Notes under the pieces: model-generated
Database searches by the model: none
Told to the model about the DNA's origin: nothing
The model's input: only the letters and a program-made list of their open reading frames with translations
Origin: Bacteroidales bacterium
GTDB lineage: Bacteria > Bacteroidota > Bacteroidia > Bacteroidales > CAIWKO01
NCBI GenBank assembly: GCA_018004645.1
Contig: JAGNBV010000005.1
Location: 1-62,329, forward strand
Direction: 5' to 3'
Length of the DNA: 62,329 nucleotides
Shown: positions 43,870 through 54,500 of the stretch, piece after piece
Layout of the letters: every line of letters begins with the position of its first letter
Position numbering within the stretch: the stretch's first letter is position 1
Position numbers and translations under genes: made by a program

Positions 43870-46401
43870 TCAGTTGTTGTTTCTTAAGGTATTCAAAAAC
43901 TGTTCCAAAGCTTCCATGTCTTTGTACCGTACTTCCCTGGCTTTGCTTCCTTCAAAAGGCCCGACAATGCCGGCGGCTTCCAGTTGATCGATGATGCGTC
44001 CTGCACGGTTGTATCCTAGTTTTAGTTTGCGTTGCAGCAGGGATGTAGAACCATGCTGATGTATCACGATGACACGCGCCGCTTCGTCAAACATCTCGTC
44101 GCGTTCCGAAGAGTCGAGGTTTTTGTCGTTGTTGCTTTCTTCGTCAGGGCATTCCGGCAAGTCGAAGGCGTCGGGGAAGGCGCGTTGCTGACCTATATAG
44201 TCGGTAAGTATTTCAACTTCAGGTGAGTCAATAAAGGCACATTGCAGGCGCACCATTTCGTTTCCGGTTGACAGCAGCATATCGCCCCGTCCTACAAGTT
44301 GATCGGCTCCGCCGGTATCCAGAATAGTACGGGAGTCGATTTTGGAAATGACACGGTAGGCCAGGCGGGCAGGGAAGTTTGCCTTTATGGTGCCGGTAAT
44401 CACATTGACCGAAGGACGTTGGGTGGCCACTATCAAGTGAATGCCAATGGCTCTTGCAAGCTGTGCAAGGCGCGTGATGGGGGCTTCCACTTCTTTCCCG
44501 GCCGTCATGATAAGGTCGGCAAATTCATCCACGATGACTACTATATAAGGCATAAAGTCGTGGCCTTCAGTAGGTAGTAACTTGCGGGCGATGAATTTGG
44601 TGTTGTATTCCTTGATATTCCTTACACCGGCCAGTTTCAAGAGGTCATAACGCATTTCCATCAAAATACAGAGGGAGTTAAGGGTGCGTACCACCTTGCG
44701 CACATCAGTGATGATGGCCTCTTCGCTATCGGGAAGTTTGGCTAAATAATGCCGTTCTATCTTAGCAAAAAGCGTCAACTCCACCTTTTTGGGGTCAACC
44801 AAAACAAATTTAAGTTCTGCAGGGTGTTTTTTGTATAACAAAGAGGCGATGATGGCATTGAGGCCAACCGATTTTCCCTGCCCGGTGGCGCCGGCCATCA
44901 GCAGGTGGGGCATCTTGGCCAGGTCGGCCACATAACTGGTGTTTGAAATAGTTTTCCCGAGGCCTATCGGCAGATCATAGCTGTTGTTCTGAAATTTTTC
45001 GGAAGCCAGAATGGAGCGCATGGAGACAATGCGCGGATTTTGGTTGGGGACTTCGATACCGATGGTTCCTTTTCCGGGCATGGGGGCAATGATGCGTATT
45101 CCCAGGGCCGACAGACTCAGGGCGATATCGTCTTCGAGGTTTTTAATCTTTGAGATGCGTATGCCCGGTGAGGGAACAATTTCATAGAGTGTCACTGTAG
45201 GCCCAATGGTAGCGTTGATTTTGTCAATCTGGATGGAATAATTGTTCAGGGTTGTGAGGATGCGGTTTTTGTTGGCTTCGAGTTCTTCGTTTTGCACCGA
45301 GATATTGCCTGAATCATATTCTTTCAGCAGGTCGAGACCCGGAAAGCGGTATGAGGAGAGCTCAAGCCTGGGGTCATACGGGGTATCGATGGTAATGTGT
45401 TCTTCGGATTCCTCTTCTGTTTCCGGGGTAAAAACCTTTTCAGTATCAGTTATTTCTTCGGGAGGCGTAATAGTAAAGGGAATTTCATCCTTGCCAGGTT
45501 CTTTTTGAGTTTTTGTGGTGGTGTTGTTAACAAGTTCAATAGGTTGCTGTTCAACGACGGGTCCGGGCTTCTTGGTTACTTCAAATTCCACATCATCTTC
45601 AGGGGTTTCATGTTCTGCCTCACTGAATTGATTTTTTGCAAAAGTTTTCTCCGATTCAGTTTCTGTATCTTTGGCCGGAAGTTCTTCAGCAATTTCTTTG
45701 GGTTTTTTCCCGAAAAGTTTATGGAGGTTGTATTCAACAATCAGGAAGCTGACCATCAGGAAAAAAAGCAATATCCCTGTGCCAATTTTTCCAATGACAC
45801 TGTTTAGCCAGACATTGATCTGATAACCAAAAGCGCCGCTCAGGATGAGGTTTTTTTCGTTGGGTAATACAAAAGCAAGGGTTACCGAAATCCAGAATAA
45901 TCCGAAAAGGGTGTACACGGTTCCTTTTGCAAGGGGGAAGATCTGGGCATTAAACAACATTTTGCTGCCAAGAATGACCAGCCAGGCAACAAACAGGGCA
46001 GAGGCGATGCCAAACGAGTTTTTTATAAACAAAAAAGAAAAAACAGCGCCTATTTTTCCCATCCAGTTTTCGGATTGCAGGCTGTTGTCGCCAAGCACCC
46101 TCCAGATTGAATTATCAAAGATATTGTCGTCGGTTTTCCAGGTAAGAAAGTAGGAAGTAAAAGCTACCAACAGAAAAAAGGCAAAAAGCAGGAAAAAGAG
46201 TCCTGTTACTTTTTGGAATTTTTCACTTTTGACAGTTTCAATCAGCCCGACGGCCCTTTGTGAGTCGATTTTTTCTTTTTTAACTTTTTTGGTTTTTTCT
46301 TTTTTTGAGGGCTCCTTTTTTGGTTTAGAGCTCACAGGTTCTTCAGCAAGCGGTTCTTCCTTGAAAGTATTTTTTGAAAAAGTTTGTTCTCTTCGGGGCA
46401 T
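43870..46401 (-). CDS. ftsK: DNA translocase FtsK/SpoIIIE
   Basis: Hexameric ATP-driven DNA pump at the septum that clears and aligns chromosome termini. 843 residues: lysine-rich N-terminus, four membrane segments (about 60-85, 115-140, 155-175, 195-220), an acidic linker (about 235-350), and the motor domain with Walker A GATGQGKSVGLNA and Walker B VVIVDEFADLIM. The C-terminal gamma winged helix (GSTSLLQRKLKLGYNRAGRIID) reads polar DNA motifs. Cotranscribed with lolA. Confidence 0.95.
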   Translation of the reverse strand: MPRREQTFSKNTFKEEPLAEEPVSSKPKKEPSKKEKTKKVKKEKIDSQRAVGLIETVKSEKFQKVTGLFFLLFAFFLLVAFTSYFLTWKTDDNIFDNSIWRVLGDNSLQSENWMGKIGAVFSFLFIKNSFGIASALFVAWLVILGSKMLFNAQIFPLAKGTVYTLFGLFWISVTLAFVLPNEKNLILSGAFGYQINVWLNSVIGKIGTGILLFFLMVSFLIVEYNLHKLFGKKPKEIAEELPAKDTETESEKTFAKNQFSEAEHETPEDDVEFEVTKKPGPVVEQQPIELVNNTTTKTQKEPGKDEIPFTITPPEEITDTEKVFTPETEEESEEHITIDTPYDPRLELSSYRFPGLDLLKEYDSGNISVQNEELEANKNRILTTLNNYSIQIDKINATIGPTVTLYEIVPSPGIRISKIKNLEDDIALSLSALGIRIIAPMPGKGTIGIEVPNQNPRIVSMRSILASEKFQNNSYDLPIGLGKTISNTSYVADLAKMPHLLMAGATGQGKSVGLNAIIASLLYKKHPAELKFVLVDPKKVELTLFAKIERHYLAKLPDSEEAIITDVRKVVRTLNSLCILMEMRYDLLKLAGVRNIKEYNTKFIARKLLPTEGHDFMPYIVVIVDEFADLIMTAGKEVEAPITRLAQLARAIGIHLIVATQRPSVNVITGTIKANFPARLAYRVISKIDSRTILDTGGADQLVGRGDMLLSTGNEMVRLQCAFIDSPEVEILTDYIGQQRAFPDAFDLPECPDEESNNDKNLDSSERDEMFDEAARVIVIHQHGSTSLLQRKLKLGYNRAGRIIDQLEAAGIVGPFEGSKAREVRYKDMEALEQFLNTLRNNN

Positions 46402-46419
46402 TTTCTCAATAGCTTAAAA

Positions 46420-46457
46420 AAATAAAATCCCCTGTTTGACTTCAGAGGATTTTATTT
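46420..46457 (-). terminator. Terminator between the DUF4412-like gene and ftsK
   Basis: A 15-position stem (46420-46434 and 46443-46457; core AATAAAATCC/GGATTTTATT) with an 8-nt loop and A/T runs, placed after the 46473-47165 gene and 18 nt before the ftsK start. Confidence 0.75.
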
Positions 46458-46472
46458 AGCGGTTCATTATTT

Positions 46473-47165
46473 TTATTCTTCTCCTTCTCCGGAAAACATT
46501 TTCATCATTTGTTCTTTTTCTTCTGCTGAGAGTTCAACATAATCATCGGGGATAAGGAAATCTGTTTCTTTCACTTTGCCTTTTTTAACTTCGCTGGCTG
46601 TCCATGTGGTAATGATGCCATCAGGAGTGGTAATAACATATTCCAAAGGAACACCTTTCAATGAATGGAACTGTCCGCCGTAGTTCAGGCTTTCGTTACC
46701 GAGTTCTTCTGTGTAGTAAACCATGGTGGTGTTGGTCTCGCCGTCTTTCGAAATAGCGTATTCGGCTTTTTTACAGACATATCCCGCTATGGTTTTTGTT
46801 TCATCTTTATAAGCAATAGCGGGTACCGGTTCTTCGGCGATTTTTTTGTCCAGTTCTTCTTTTGTAATTTTATAAAACTTCTTATCGCCCATCATATCAA
46901 TCAGGGTAGTGCTGGTTTTATTGTCGCCGTCGGTAATTACGTCGATATTAATAGGACCCAGGGGAAGGTTCATTTTTTGTTTGTTTTCGTATATTGACAA
47001 GATCATCGTTTTGGGCTGCTGTGCTGCCGTGGCAGGGTCAATATTGCCGGAATAAGCAATGGTGTAAGTGATGATCCCTTTAAATGTTTTTTGTGCAAAA
47101 CTGTTGATGCCGAAGATTAATGCAACGGACATGATGATAACAAATGCACTGATGTTTTTTTTCAT
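46473..47165 (-). CDS. Secreted DUF4412-like protein
   Basis: 230 residues with a signal peptide (to about 24, GINSFAQ). The mature part begins FKGIITYTIAYSG, has MILSIYENKQKMNLPL and KTIAGYVCKKAEYAI (two strands with one cysteine), ending in an acidic tail. This resembles DUF4412/GLPGLI-type Bacteroidota periplasmic proteins with a LolA-like fold; function unknown. A good promoter is upstream. Confidence 0.65.
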   Translation of the reverse strand: MKKNISAFVIIMSVALIFGINSFAQKTFKGIITYTIAYSGNIDPATAAQQPKTMILSIYENKQKMNLPLGPINIDVITDGDNKTSTTLIDMMGDKKFYKITKEELDKKIAEEPVPAIAYKDETKTIAGYVCKKAEYAISKDGETNTTMVYYTEELGNESLNYGGQFHSLKGVPLEYVITTPDGIITTWTASEVKKGKVKETDFLIPDDYVELSAEEKEQMMKMFSGEGEE

Positions 47166-47199
47166 GGTTAAGTTTTTTTTAAGATTTACAACGTGTTTG

Positions 47200-47229
47200 C
47201 AAATATAATACCAATTATTTTTTCACAAA
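47200..47229 (-). promoter_or_regulatory. Promoter of the DUF4412-like gene
   Basis: On the minus strand TTTG (47229-47226), 18 nt, TATATTTG (47207-47200). Start expected near 47194, about 30 nt before the ATG. Confidence 0.7.
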
Positions 47230-47300
47230 GGTATCGGTTAAAAAATTTGTACATACTGCCTGTCAATAAAAGTTATCAATAAAGAAATTAACAGTGCAAA

Positions 47301-48695
47301 TCACATATAGCCCAGTATTTTCATCATGGATTTATGGCTTTGTTCTTTGGCAAAAAGCCTGGGATATACTTCGCCGTCTTCATCGCGTTCGAGCAGGATA
47401 TGTTTGGGGGCTGGTGTGAGGCAATGCTGAATACCGCCATAACCGCTGATAGATTCCTGGTAGGCTCCGGTATGAAAAAGGCCTATGTACAGTGTCTCAG
47501 CCTCTTCGTATTTTGGCAGGAACACAGCGTTGGCATGGGCTTCGGCATTGTAAAAATCATGGCTGTCGCAGGTAAGTCCCCCCAGATGTACCCGCTGATA
47601 TTCCCGGTCCCAGTGATTAACGGCCAGCAGGACAAAGCGCTGGTTGATAGCCCAGGTGTCGGGCAGGGTAGTCATAAAAGAGCTGTCGATCATATCCCAC
47701 AACTCACGGTCATTTTGTTGCTTTTGTCCAAGTATGGAATAAATGATTGCGCCACTTTCACCAACAGTATATGAGCCAAACTCGGTAAAAATATTGGGTT
47801 CGACGACATTGTTTTGCTGGCAGATGCTTTTTATCTGCAATACAATTTCTTCGGCCATGTATTCATAATCGTAATCAAAGGCCAGTGAGTTTTTTACAGG
47901 AAATCCTCCGCCGATATTCAATGAGTCGAGATCCTTACATATTTTTTTCAACTCGCAATAAACATTTACACATTTGGCTAACTCACTCCAGTAATAGGCA
48001 TTATCCCTTATTCCTGTGTTGATAAAGAAATGTAACGTCTTTAACTCGAATTTCGGGTTGTTTTTGAGGTTGGCTTTATAAAAATCAACAATGTCGTTGT
48101 ATCGTATGCCAAGCCGGGAAGTGTAAAAATCAAAACGGGGTTCTTCTTCCGAAGCAATACGAATTCCGAGTTTGCATTTCTTTTTTACTAGTTCGCCAAT
48201 GTGTTCTAATTCTTTTTTATTGTCAAGAACCGGAATGGTGTTAACAAATCCGCTGTTAATCAGCCGGCATATTTCTTCAATGTATCCCTGCTTTTTGTAA
48301 CCGTTACAGATAATGTAGATTTCTTTATCAATTTTTTTCTCTTTATAAAGGCTGTCGATAATGCTGATGTCAAACTCGGACGATGTCTCCAGGTGTACAT
48401 CGTTTTTGAGTACTTCATGCAAAATAAACTGAAAGTGAGAGCTTTTGGTGCAATAGGCATAATGGTATTCGCCCTGATAGTCTGCTTTGGCAAAAGCCAC
48501 ATTGAAGAGTTTTTTTGCCTTTTGTATTTGCGAGGTGATCTTGGGTAAATAGCTGATTCGCAGGGGTGTTCCGTACTGTTTAATCAAATCAGTAAGGCAA
48601 ATCCCATTAAAATAAAGTTCATTTTCTTCTACTTTGAATTCTTCCTGGGGGAAGTCAAATGTTTGCTGAATAAGGTCGATATATTTTGTTTTCAT
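47301..48695 (-). CDS. speA: Biosynthetic arginine decarboxylase
   Basis: PLP fold-III decarboxylase making agmatine from arginine for polyamine synthesis. 464 residues, the short Bacteroidota version (the E. coli enzyme is about 660). PLP lysine is Lys84 in AYCTKSSHF; other motifs are SEFDISII, LNIGGGFPV (phosphate loop), TEFGSYTVGESG and CDSHDFY (active-site Cys-Asp). Substrate assignment (arginine rather than ornithine or lysine) rests on resemblance to Bacteroidota SpeA. Confidence 0.82.
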   Translation of the reverse strand: MKTKYIDLIQQTFDFPQEEFKVEENELYFNGICLTDLIKQYGTPLRISYLPKITSQIQKAKKLFNVAFAKADYQGEYHYAYCTKSSHFQFILHEVLKNDVHLETSSEFDISIIDSLYKEKKIDKEIYIICNGYKKQGYIEEICRLINSGFVNTIPVLDNKKELEHIGELVKKKCKLGIRIASEEEPRFDFYTSRLGIRYNDIVDFYKANLKNNPKFELKTLHFFINTGIRDNAYYWSELAKCVNVYCELKKICKDLDSLNIGGGFPVKNSLAFDYDYEYMAEEIVLQIKSICQQNNVVEPNIFTEFGSYTVGESGAIIYSILGQKQQNDRELWDMIDSSFMTTLPDTWAINQRFVLLAVNHWDREYQRVHLGGLTCDSHDFYNAEAHANAVFLPKYEEAETLYIGLFHTGAYQESISGYGGIQHCLTPAPKHILLERDEDGEVYPRLFAKEQSHKSMMKILGYM

Positions 48696-49205
48696 TTCTA
48701 AAGTAAGTTAGTTGGTTTGACAAAAAAATATAAAAGTAAGTGATTTAAATTTCAAAAAACGTGCAAAAGTATATAATTCTGATTAAAAAAATTATTTTAT
48801 TTAGAAAAACATAAAAATTATTTATATTGGCAAAAGTTATCCTTGTTCTGTGCACTGTTTTCAAAATTTTTTCGCAGTTTGTATGTGTATGACCGACACC
48901 ATTATTTTGTGATAATTGATTTTACTGCCCCTTGTTTATGAGATCCGCAAGGTCCTTTTCAGATACATATTAACACCTTGCCAGGAATCTTTCTTAACTA
49001 TAAGATGAGTTTTTTGATTTTCGCTTCCGTTTTTCCATGAGTTTATCGTTAATTTACTACAAGTCAGCTTTTTTTTAATTTTGATGACCCTGTGGACTTT
49101 GTTTTGTCAAAAGCACGTAATGTGTGTCAGGTACGCCTGAAAAAAAATAAAAAAAAATTTCTGATTTTGTTAAGAAATAATTAAATTTGTTAAAAATCAA
49201 TCGGC
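48696..49205. other. Divergent intergenic region between speA and the redox operon
   Basis: 510 nt, very AT-rich, no gene. On the minus strand TACTTTTG (48771-48764) is a candidate -7 box for speA. On the plus strand TAAATTTG (49182-49189) is a candidate -7 box for the redox operon, which would start transcripts about 10 nt before the first ATG. Neither has a good -33 element. Confidence 0.45.
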
Positions 49206-49724
49206 ATGAGAATCGCACGCCTCCCTCAGCATAAAATTGCTGAATATCATTCAGATACCGACCTTGCTTTGTTGGAACCTGTCCTGAAAAAATATCAAAA
49301 TGTTAAAGGAAATTTGATTCCCATACTGCAGCATACACAGGATATTTTTGGATATATTCCCAGAGAAGCCTTTATAAAAATTGCTGAAACGACTGGATTG
49401 AAATTAAGTGATATGTATGGTGTGGCTACTTTCTATGCCCAATTTCGGCTGAAACCTGTTGGAAAACATATCATCAGGGTGTGTCATGGTACCGCTTGCC
49501 ATGTGCAAAATTCCAATAAAATTACCGATTCGTTGCAGGAAGCACTAAATGTAAAAGACGGTGATACCACCGAAGATGGACTTTTTACGCTGGAGTCGGT
49601 GGCTTGCCTGGGCTGTTGCTCGCTGGCCCCGGTGATGATGATAGGCGTAGAAACTTTTGGCAAACTCACCGGGAGCGAAGCTGTCAGGATTATAAAAGAA
49701 ATTCAAATTAAGGAATCGAATTAA
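49206..49724 (+). CDS. NuoE/HydC-like thioredoxin-fold [2Fe-2S] subunit
   Basis: 172 residues: N-terminal helical bundle (LEPVLKKYQNVKGNLIPILQ) and thioredoxin-like domain with four cluster cysteines in RVCHGTACHV and ACLGCC. This subunit relays electrons beside the NADH/FMN subunit in complex I, NAD-linked hydrogenases and bifurcating enzymes. The HydB/NuoF-like gene follows after 20 nt, so it forms part of a three-subunit enzyme. Confidence 0.9.
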   Translation: MRIARLPQHKIAEYHSDTDLALLEPVLKKYQNVKGNLIPILQHTQDIFGYIPREAFIKIAETTGLKLSDMYGVATFYAQFRLKPVGKHIIRVCHGTACHVQNSNKITDSLQEALNVKDGDTTEDGLFTLESVACLGCCSLAPVMMIGVETFGKLTGSEAVRIIKEIQIKESN

Positions 49725-49744
49725 TAGCCAAATCTGATATAATT

Positions 49745-51523
49745 ATGGCAAATACAAAAGTAATAGTGGGCCTGGGGAGTTGCGGAGTAGCTGCCGGTGC
49801 CGCAAAAATATTCGACAAATTAGCGTTGTTGAAGAAAGCCGAGAACCTGTCATTTGAACTGAACAAAACAGGTTGCATTGGAATGTGTTTCAGGGAACCG
49901 CTTGTGGAAGTTATCGATAAAACCGGGTCTTTTCTTTATGGTAATGTGGACGAAAATAAGGTTATTGACATCGTTGAAAAGCATTTAAAAAACAATGAAC
50001 CTGTAAAAGAATTTGTGGTTCATTCCAATATGTTTGCTACCGCTGATGACTATTTTTTTGAGGCTCAGGTGAAGATTGCCCTGCGTAATTGCGGTTTTAT
50101 CAATCCGGAAAGCATCGAAGAGTACGAAAGTCGGGACGGATACAATGCTATTAAAAAGATACTGAATGAGAAGATGAGTAATGAAGATGTCATAAAGACT
50201 ATGGTAGATTCAGGTCTTAGAGGCAGGGGGGGCGGCGGATTTCCTACCGGCATGAAATGGAAATTTGCGTTTAACAACAAGGCTGACCAGAAATATATTA
50301 TCTGCAATGCCGACGAAGGCGACCCCGGTGCTTTTATGGACCGTTCGTTGCTGGAAGGTGATCCGCATTCTGTTCTGGAAGGGATGATTATTGGTGCTTA
50401 TACCATACAGGCAACCTCGGGTGTTATTTATTGCCGCGCGGAATATCCTCTGGCAATAAAAAGGCTGAATATTGCGTTGGAGCAGGCCCGCGCCAAAGGA
50501 TACCTGGGAAAAAACATTTTCGGGGTTGACGGCTTTGATTTTGATATTTATATCAAGGAAGGCGCCGGCGCATTTGTGTGCGGTGAAGAAACAGCCCTGA
50601 TAGCTTCTGTGGAAGGGAAACGGGGTATGCCCCGCAAACGCCCTCCTTTTCCTGCAGCGGCAGGCTTGTGGAAAAAACCTACCAACATCAATAATGTGGA
50701 AACTTTCGCTAATGTACCATGGATCATTCTTCATGGTGCTGAGGCTTACACAAAATATGGCACGGCGAAAAGTAAAGGAACCAAGGTTTTTGCTTTGGCG
50801 GGGAAAATCAGGAATTCCGGACTGGTGGAAGTGCCCATGGGTATTACCATACGTGATGTGATTTTTAAGCTTGGCGGTGGTATTCCCAACGATAAAAAAT
50901 TTAAAGCCGTACAGCTTGGCGGTCCGTCAGGAGGGTGTATCCCTGAATATCTGGCCGATACAACCGTGGACTATGATTCGGTTACCGCCACCGGCGCCAT
51001 CATGGGTTCCGGAGGTATGGTGGTGATGGATGAAACCACCTGTATGGTCGATATAGCCAGGTTTTTTCTCAATTTTACACAGACCGAATCCTGTGGCAAA
51101 TGTACATTTTGCCGCATCGGGACCAGGCGAATGTTGGAAATTCTTACGCGAATCACCGAAGGCAAAGGCCAGGAAGGGGATATGGAAAAACTCGAAGAGC
51201 TGGCCTATCAGATAAAGGATAACTCGCTCTGCGGCCTGGGGCAGACAGCGCCCAATCCGGTCTTGACCACCTTGAAGTATTTCCGTAACGAATATGAAGC
51301 CCACATCCGCGATAAAAAATGCCCGGCCAAAGCCTGCAAACAACTGCTGACTTATACCATCGATCCCGAAAAATGCACCGGCTGCACCGTATGTGCGCGA
51401 AAATGCCCGGTGGGGGCCATCGATGGGGAAAAGAAACTGCCTCACATCATCCGGCAGGAAGCTTGTATCAAATGCGGGGATTGTTATAGCAGATGTAAAT
51501 TTGAGGCTATAAGTGTATTTTGA
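49745..51523 (+). CDS. HydB/NuoF-like NADH/FMN iron-sulfur subunit
   Basis: 592 residues in HydB order: an N-terminal thioredoxin-like [2Fe-2S] domain (GLGSCGVAAGA, KTGCIGMC; about 1-95); the NuoF core with the NAD/FMN loop GRGGGGFPTGMKW, NADEGDPGAFMD and GAGAFVCGEETALI; the N3 cluster ESCGKCTFCRIGTRR; and a C-terminal two-cluster ferredoxin domain (CTGCTVCARKCPVG, CIKCGDCYSRCK). Site of NADH oxidation or NAD reduction. The extra N- and C-terminal cluster domains are a feature of bifurcating HydB-type proteins rather than of complex I. Confidence 0.92.
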   Translation: MANTKVIVGLGSCGVAAGAAKIFDKLALLKKAENLSFELNKTGCIGMCFREPLVEVIDKTGSFLYGNVDENKVIDIVEKHLKNNEPVKEFVVHSNMFATADDYFFEAQVKIALRNCGFINPESIEEYESRDGYNAIKKILNEKMSNEDVIKTMVDSGLRGRGGGGFPTGMKWKFAFNNKADQKYIICNADEGDPGAFMDRSLLEGDPHSVLEGMIIGAYTIQATSGVIYCRAEYPLAIKRLNIALEQARAKGYLGKNIFGVDGFDFDIYIKEGAGAFVCGEETALIASVEGKRGMPRKRPPFPAAAGLWKKPTNINNVETFANVPWIILHGAEAYTKYGTAKSKGTKVFALAGKIRNSGLVEVPMGITIRDVIFKLGGGIPNDKKFKAVQLGGPSGGCIPEYLADTTVDYDSVTATGAIMGSGGMVVMDETTCMVDIARFFLNFTQTESCGKCTFCRIGTRRMLEILTRITEGKGQEGDMEKLEELAYQIKDNSLCGLGQTAPNPVLTTLKYFRNEYEAHIRDKKCPAKACKQLLTYTIDPEKCTGCTVCARKCPVGAIDGEKKLPHIIRQEACIKCGDCYSRCKFEAISVF

Positions 51524-51557
51524 TTAATGAATAAAAAGTGAAAACAGACCTAATACC

Positions 51558-54500
51558 ATGAGCGAAAAACTGAATGTAATCTTAAATGGAGAGAATGTTG
51601 CGGGCTATAAAGGCGAAACCATTCTTCAACTGTCGGAGCGACTGGGAGTGGAAATACCTACTTTATGTACCGATCACCGCCTTGAACCATATACTTCCTG
51701 TTACTTATGTGTTGTGGAGGTGCATGGGATGCTTGGATTAAAACCCGCCTGTTCTACCATGATAGATGAAGGCATGCGTATTGATACTCATAACTCCAGA
51801 GTTCTTAAAGCCCGGAAAACAGCTCTGGATTTGTTGTTGAGCAACCATTATGCCGACTGTATGGGACCATGCCGGCAGGCATGCCCTGCCGGTGTCGATG
51901 TGCAGGGATATATCGCCCTTATTGAAAAAGGAAAATACAGTGATGCCGTTGCTTTAATAAAAGAAACCAACCCTTTGCCGGCTATTTGCGGGCGTGTGTG
52001 TGTGCGTCCGTGCGAAGTGGCGTGTCGCCGCAATCTGCTTGACGAGGGCCATGGTGTGGGCATCGATTATCTGAAACGTTTTGCCTCTGACTTTGACCTG
52101 AGTTCCGGAAATAAATACAAACCGGAAATAAAGCCGACAACAGGTAAGAAGGTGGCTGTGGTGGGCGCCGGCCCCGGAGGGCTATCAGCAGCTTTCTTTT
52201 TGCAGAAAGAAGGGCATCAGGTGGATATTTATGAAGCCGCACCCAAAGCCGGAGGCTGGCTGCGCTATGGCATACCTGAATACCGGCTTCCCAATGATCT
52301 GCTTCAAAAGGAAATCGACAACATCACCGAAATGGGTGTGAAAATTTTCTACAACCAGAAATTAGGCGAAAACCTGAGTTATAAAGTCCTGAAATATAAA
52401 TATGATGCAGTAATTCTTGCTGTTGGTTCCCAGGCTGGCACCAATATAGGCTGTGAAGGTGATGATGCCGCCAATGTGTTTAGCGGTGTTGATTTTCTCA
52501 AAGCTATGGAACTGAGTGGAGAAAAATTTGATTTTTCGGGTAAAACCGTCGGCGTTATCGGAGGCGGTAACACCGCGATGGACTGTTGCCGCACGGCACG
52601 ACGTTTTGGCGCCGAAAAGGTTTATGTGATCTATCGCCGCACCGAAAAAGAAATGCCTGCCAACCCCATTGAGGTTCATGAGTCAAAACTCGAAGGCGTG
52701 GAGTATTTGTTTTTGACAGCGCCCATAAAAGTTAATAAAGACGACAAGGGCAGGATCGCCTCTATCAGTTGTATCAAAATGGAGCTGGGCGAACCCGATG
52801 CCTCGGGCAGAAGAAGGCCTATTCCCGTGCAGGGTTCAGAATTTGATATTTCCATGGATTATGCCCTGGCGGCAATAGGACAAAAAACCATGGTGGGATT
52901 TTTGGATGATGTAAATGCCACTACGGATGCCGGCGAGTTAAAAGTTACCAAATGGGGCGATATAGATGCTGATCCGTTGACTTTGCAAACAGGCATACAA
53001 AGTGTTTTTGCCTGCGGTGATGGTGTTACAGGGCCGGCTACCATTATTCAGGCAGTGGCCCAGGCTCGTACCGCCGCGCGAAGCTGTCATCTGTTTCTTT
53101 CCGGTCAGGTTATCCGTCCGGAGAACCAAGAGTTTCTTAGTAAACGCGAAAATTTCAAAAAACAGGTACCGGAAGATTATGCCTCGAAGTATGAAAAACA
53201 GTTGCGTCAGGAAATGCCTACAATAGACCCTGGTCAGAGAATAAATTTCAACGAAGTGGAACTCGGTTATGAAAATGAAAATGTCGCATGGCAGGAGGCG
53301 CAGCGTTGTTTTGAGTGCGGATGTACGGCATACTACGAATGTAAACTCAAAAAATATGCTACTGAATACGGAGCCGACCAGAAAAAATTTGAAGGGGGTT
53401 TTAATGAGTTTCAGGTGGACTTCAGGCATCCTTTTATTGAGATTGATAACAACAAATGTATCCTGTGTTCCCGTTGTGTGCGGATATGCCATGATGTGGT
53501 AGGTGCTGCAGCCCTGGGACTTGTGAACAGGGGATTTAAAACATTTGTAGCTCCTGAAATGGGCGCCCCGCTGTTGGAAACACTGTGTGAATCGTGTGGA
53601 ATGTGCATATCAACCTGCCCTACCGGCGCCATTACCGAAAATGTTCCTTTCAAGCCAGGACCGTTTAAAACAGAATCATTTCAAACTGTCTGCAATTACT
53701 GTTCGTTGGGATGTGCCATGGAGGTTCATCATAAAAATTCTTATGTGATAAAGGTCAAAGGAGTCAACGGGACGGCTAATGCCTCTGGAAATATCTGCCG
53801 TTATGCCCGGTTTGGGTACAAATATTATAACGACAACCAGCGACTGACAAAGCCTTTGCTGAAAGTGTCGGGACAATTTAAAGAAATTGATTTTGACCAG
53901 GCCTACAGCATTATAGCAGAAAAAATAAAAAGTGTGCAAGCGGTTGAAAATGCTTTCTTTGCCGGTGCCCGCCTAACCAACGAAGAAATGTTCCTGATAC
54001 AGAAATTGGCCAGGAAAGGCGCCTCTGTCAATAATATAGCCAGTTTTCATTATTTGGGCAGGGAAGACGGCCTGAGAAAAATGGCGGACAAAAACGTTCC
54101 TTTTGAAGCCCTTGTACAGGCCTCAAAAATATGGTTGATGGGATCCGAAATCAGCCGCGATAATGCCGTTTTGGGATTTGCGATAAATCAACAGCACCTG
54201 AATAACAAAATGCCCGTAATCAATATTACTGTAAATGCCTGCAGCGTCATGGGGCATAAAGTGGATGAAACCATCAGAATCAATGATTATTATTCATTTA
54301 TACGGGCAGTAAATCATTACCTTGTCAAATCAGGCAAGCAGAACATGATGTTCGTCAATGATAACTGCACAGACTTTGATAAGTTCAGACAGGAGCTGAT
54401 GAGCGAAGATTATCGTACTCTGGTAGCCAGGGCTTGCGGTGACGCATCCCTGATCGAATCTTTTGGCGACAGTTTCAATGAACAAATGAATGCTGTGCTC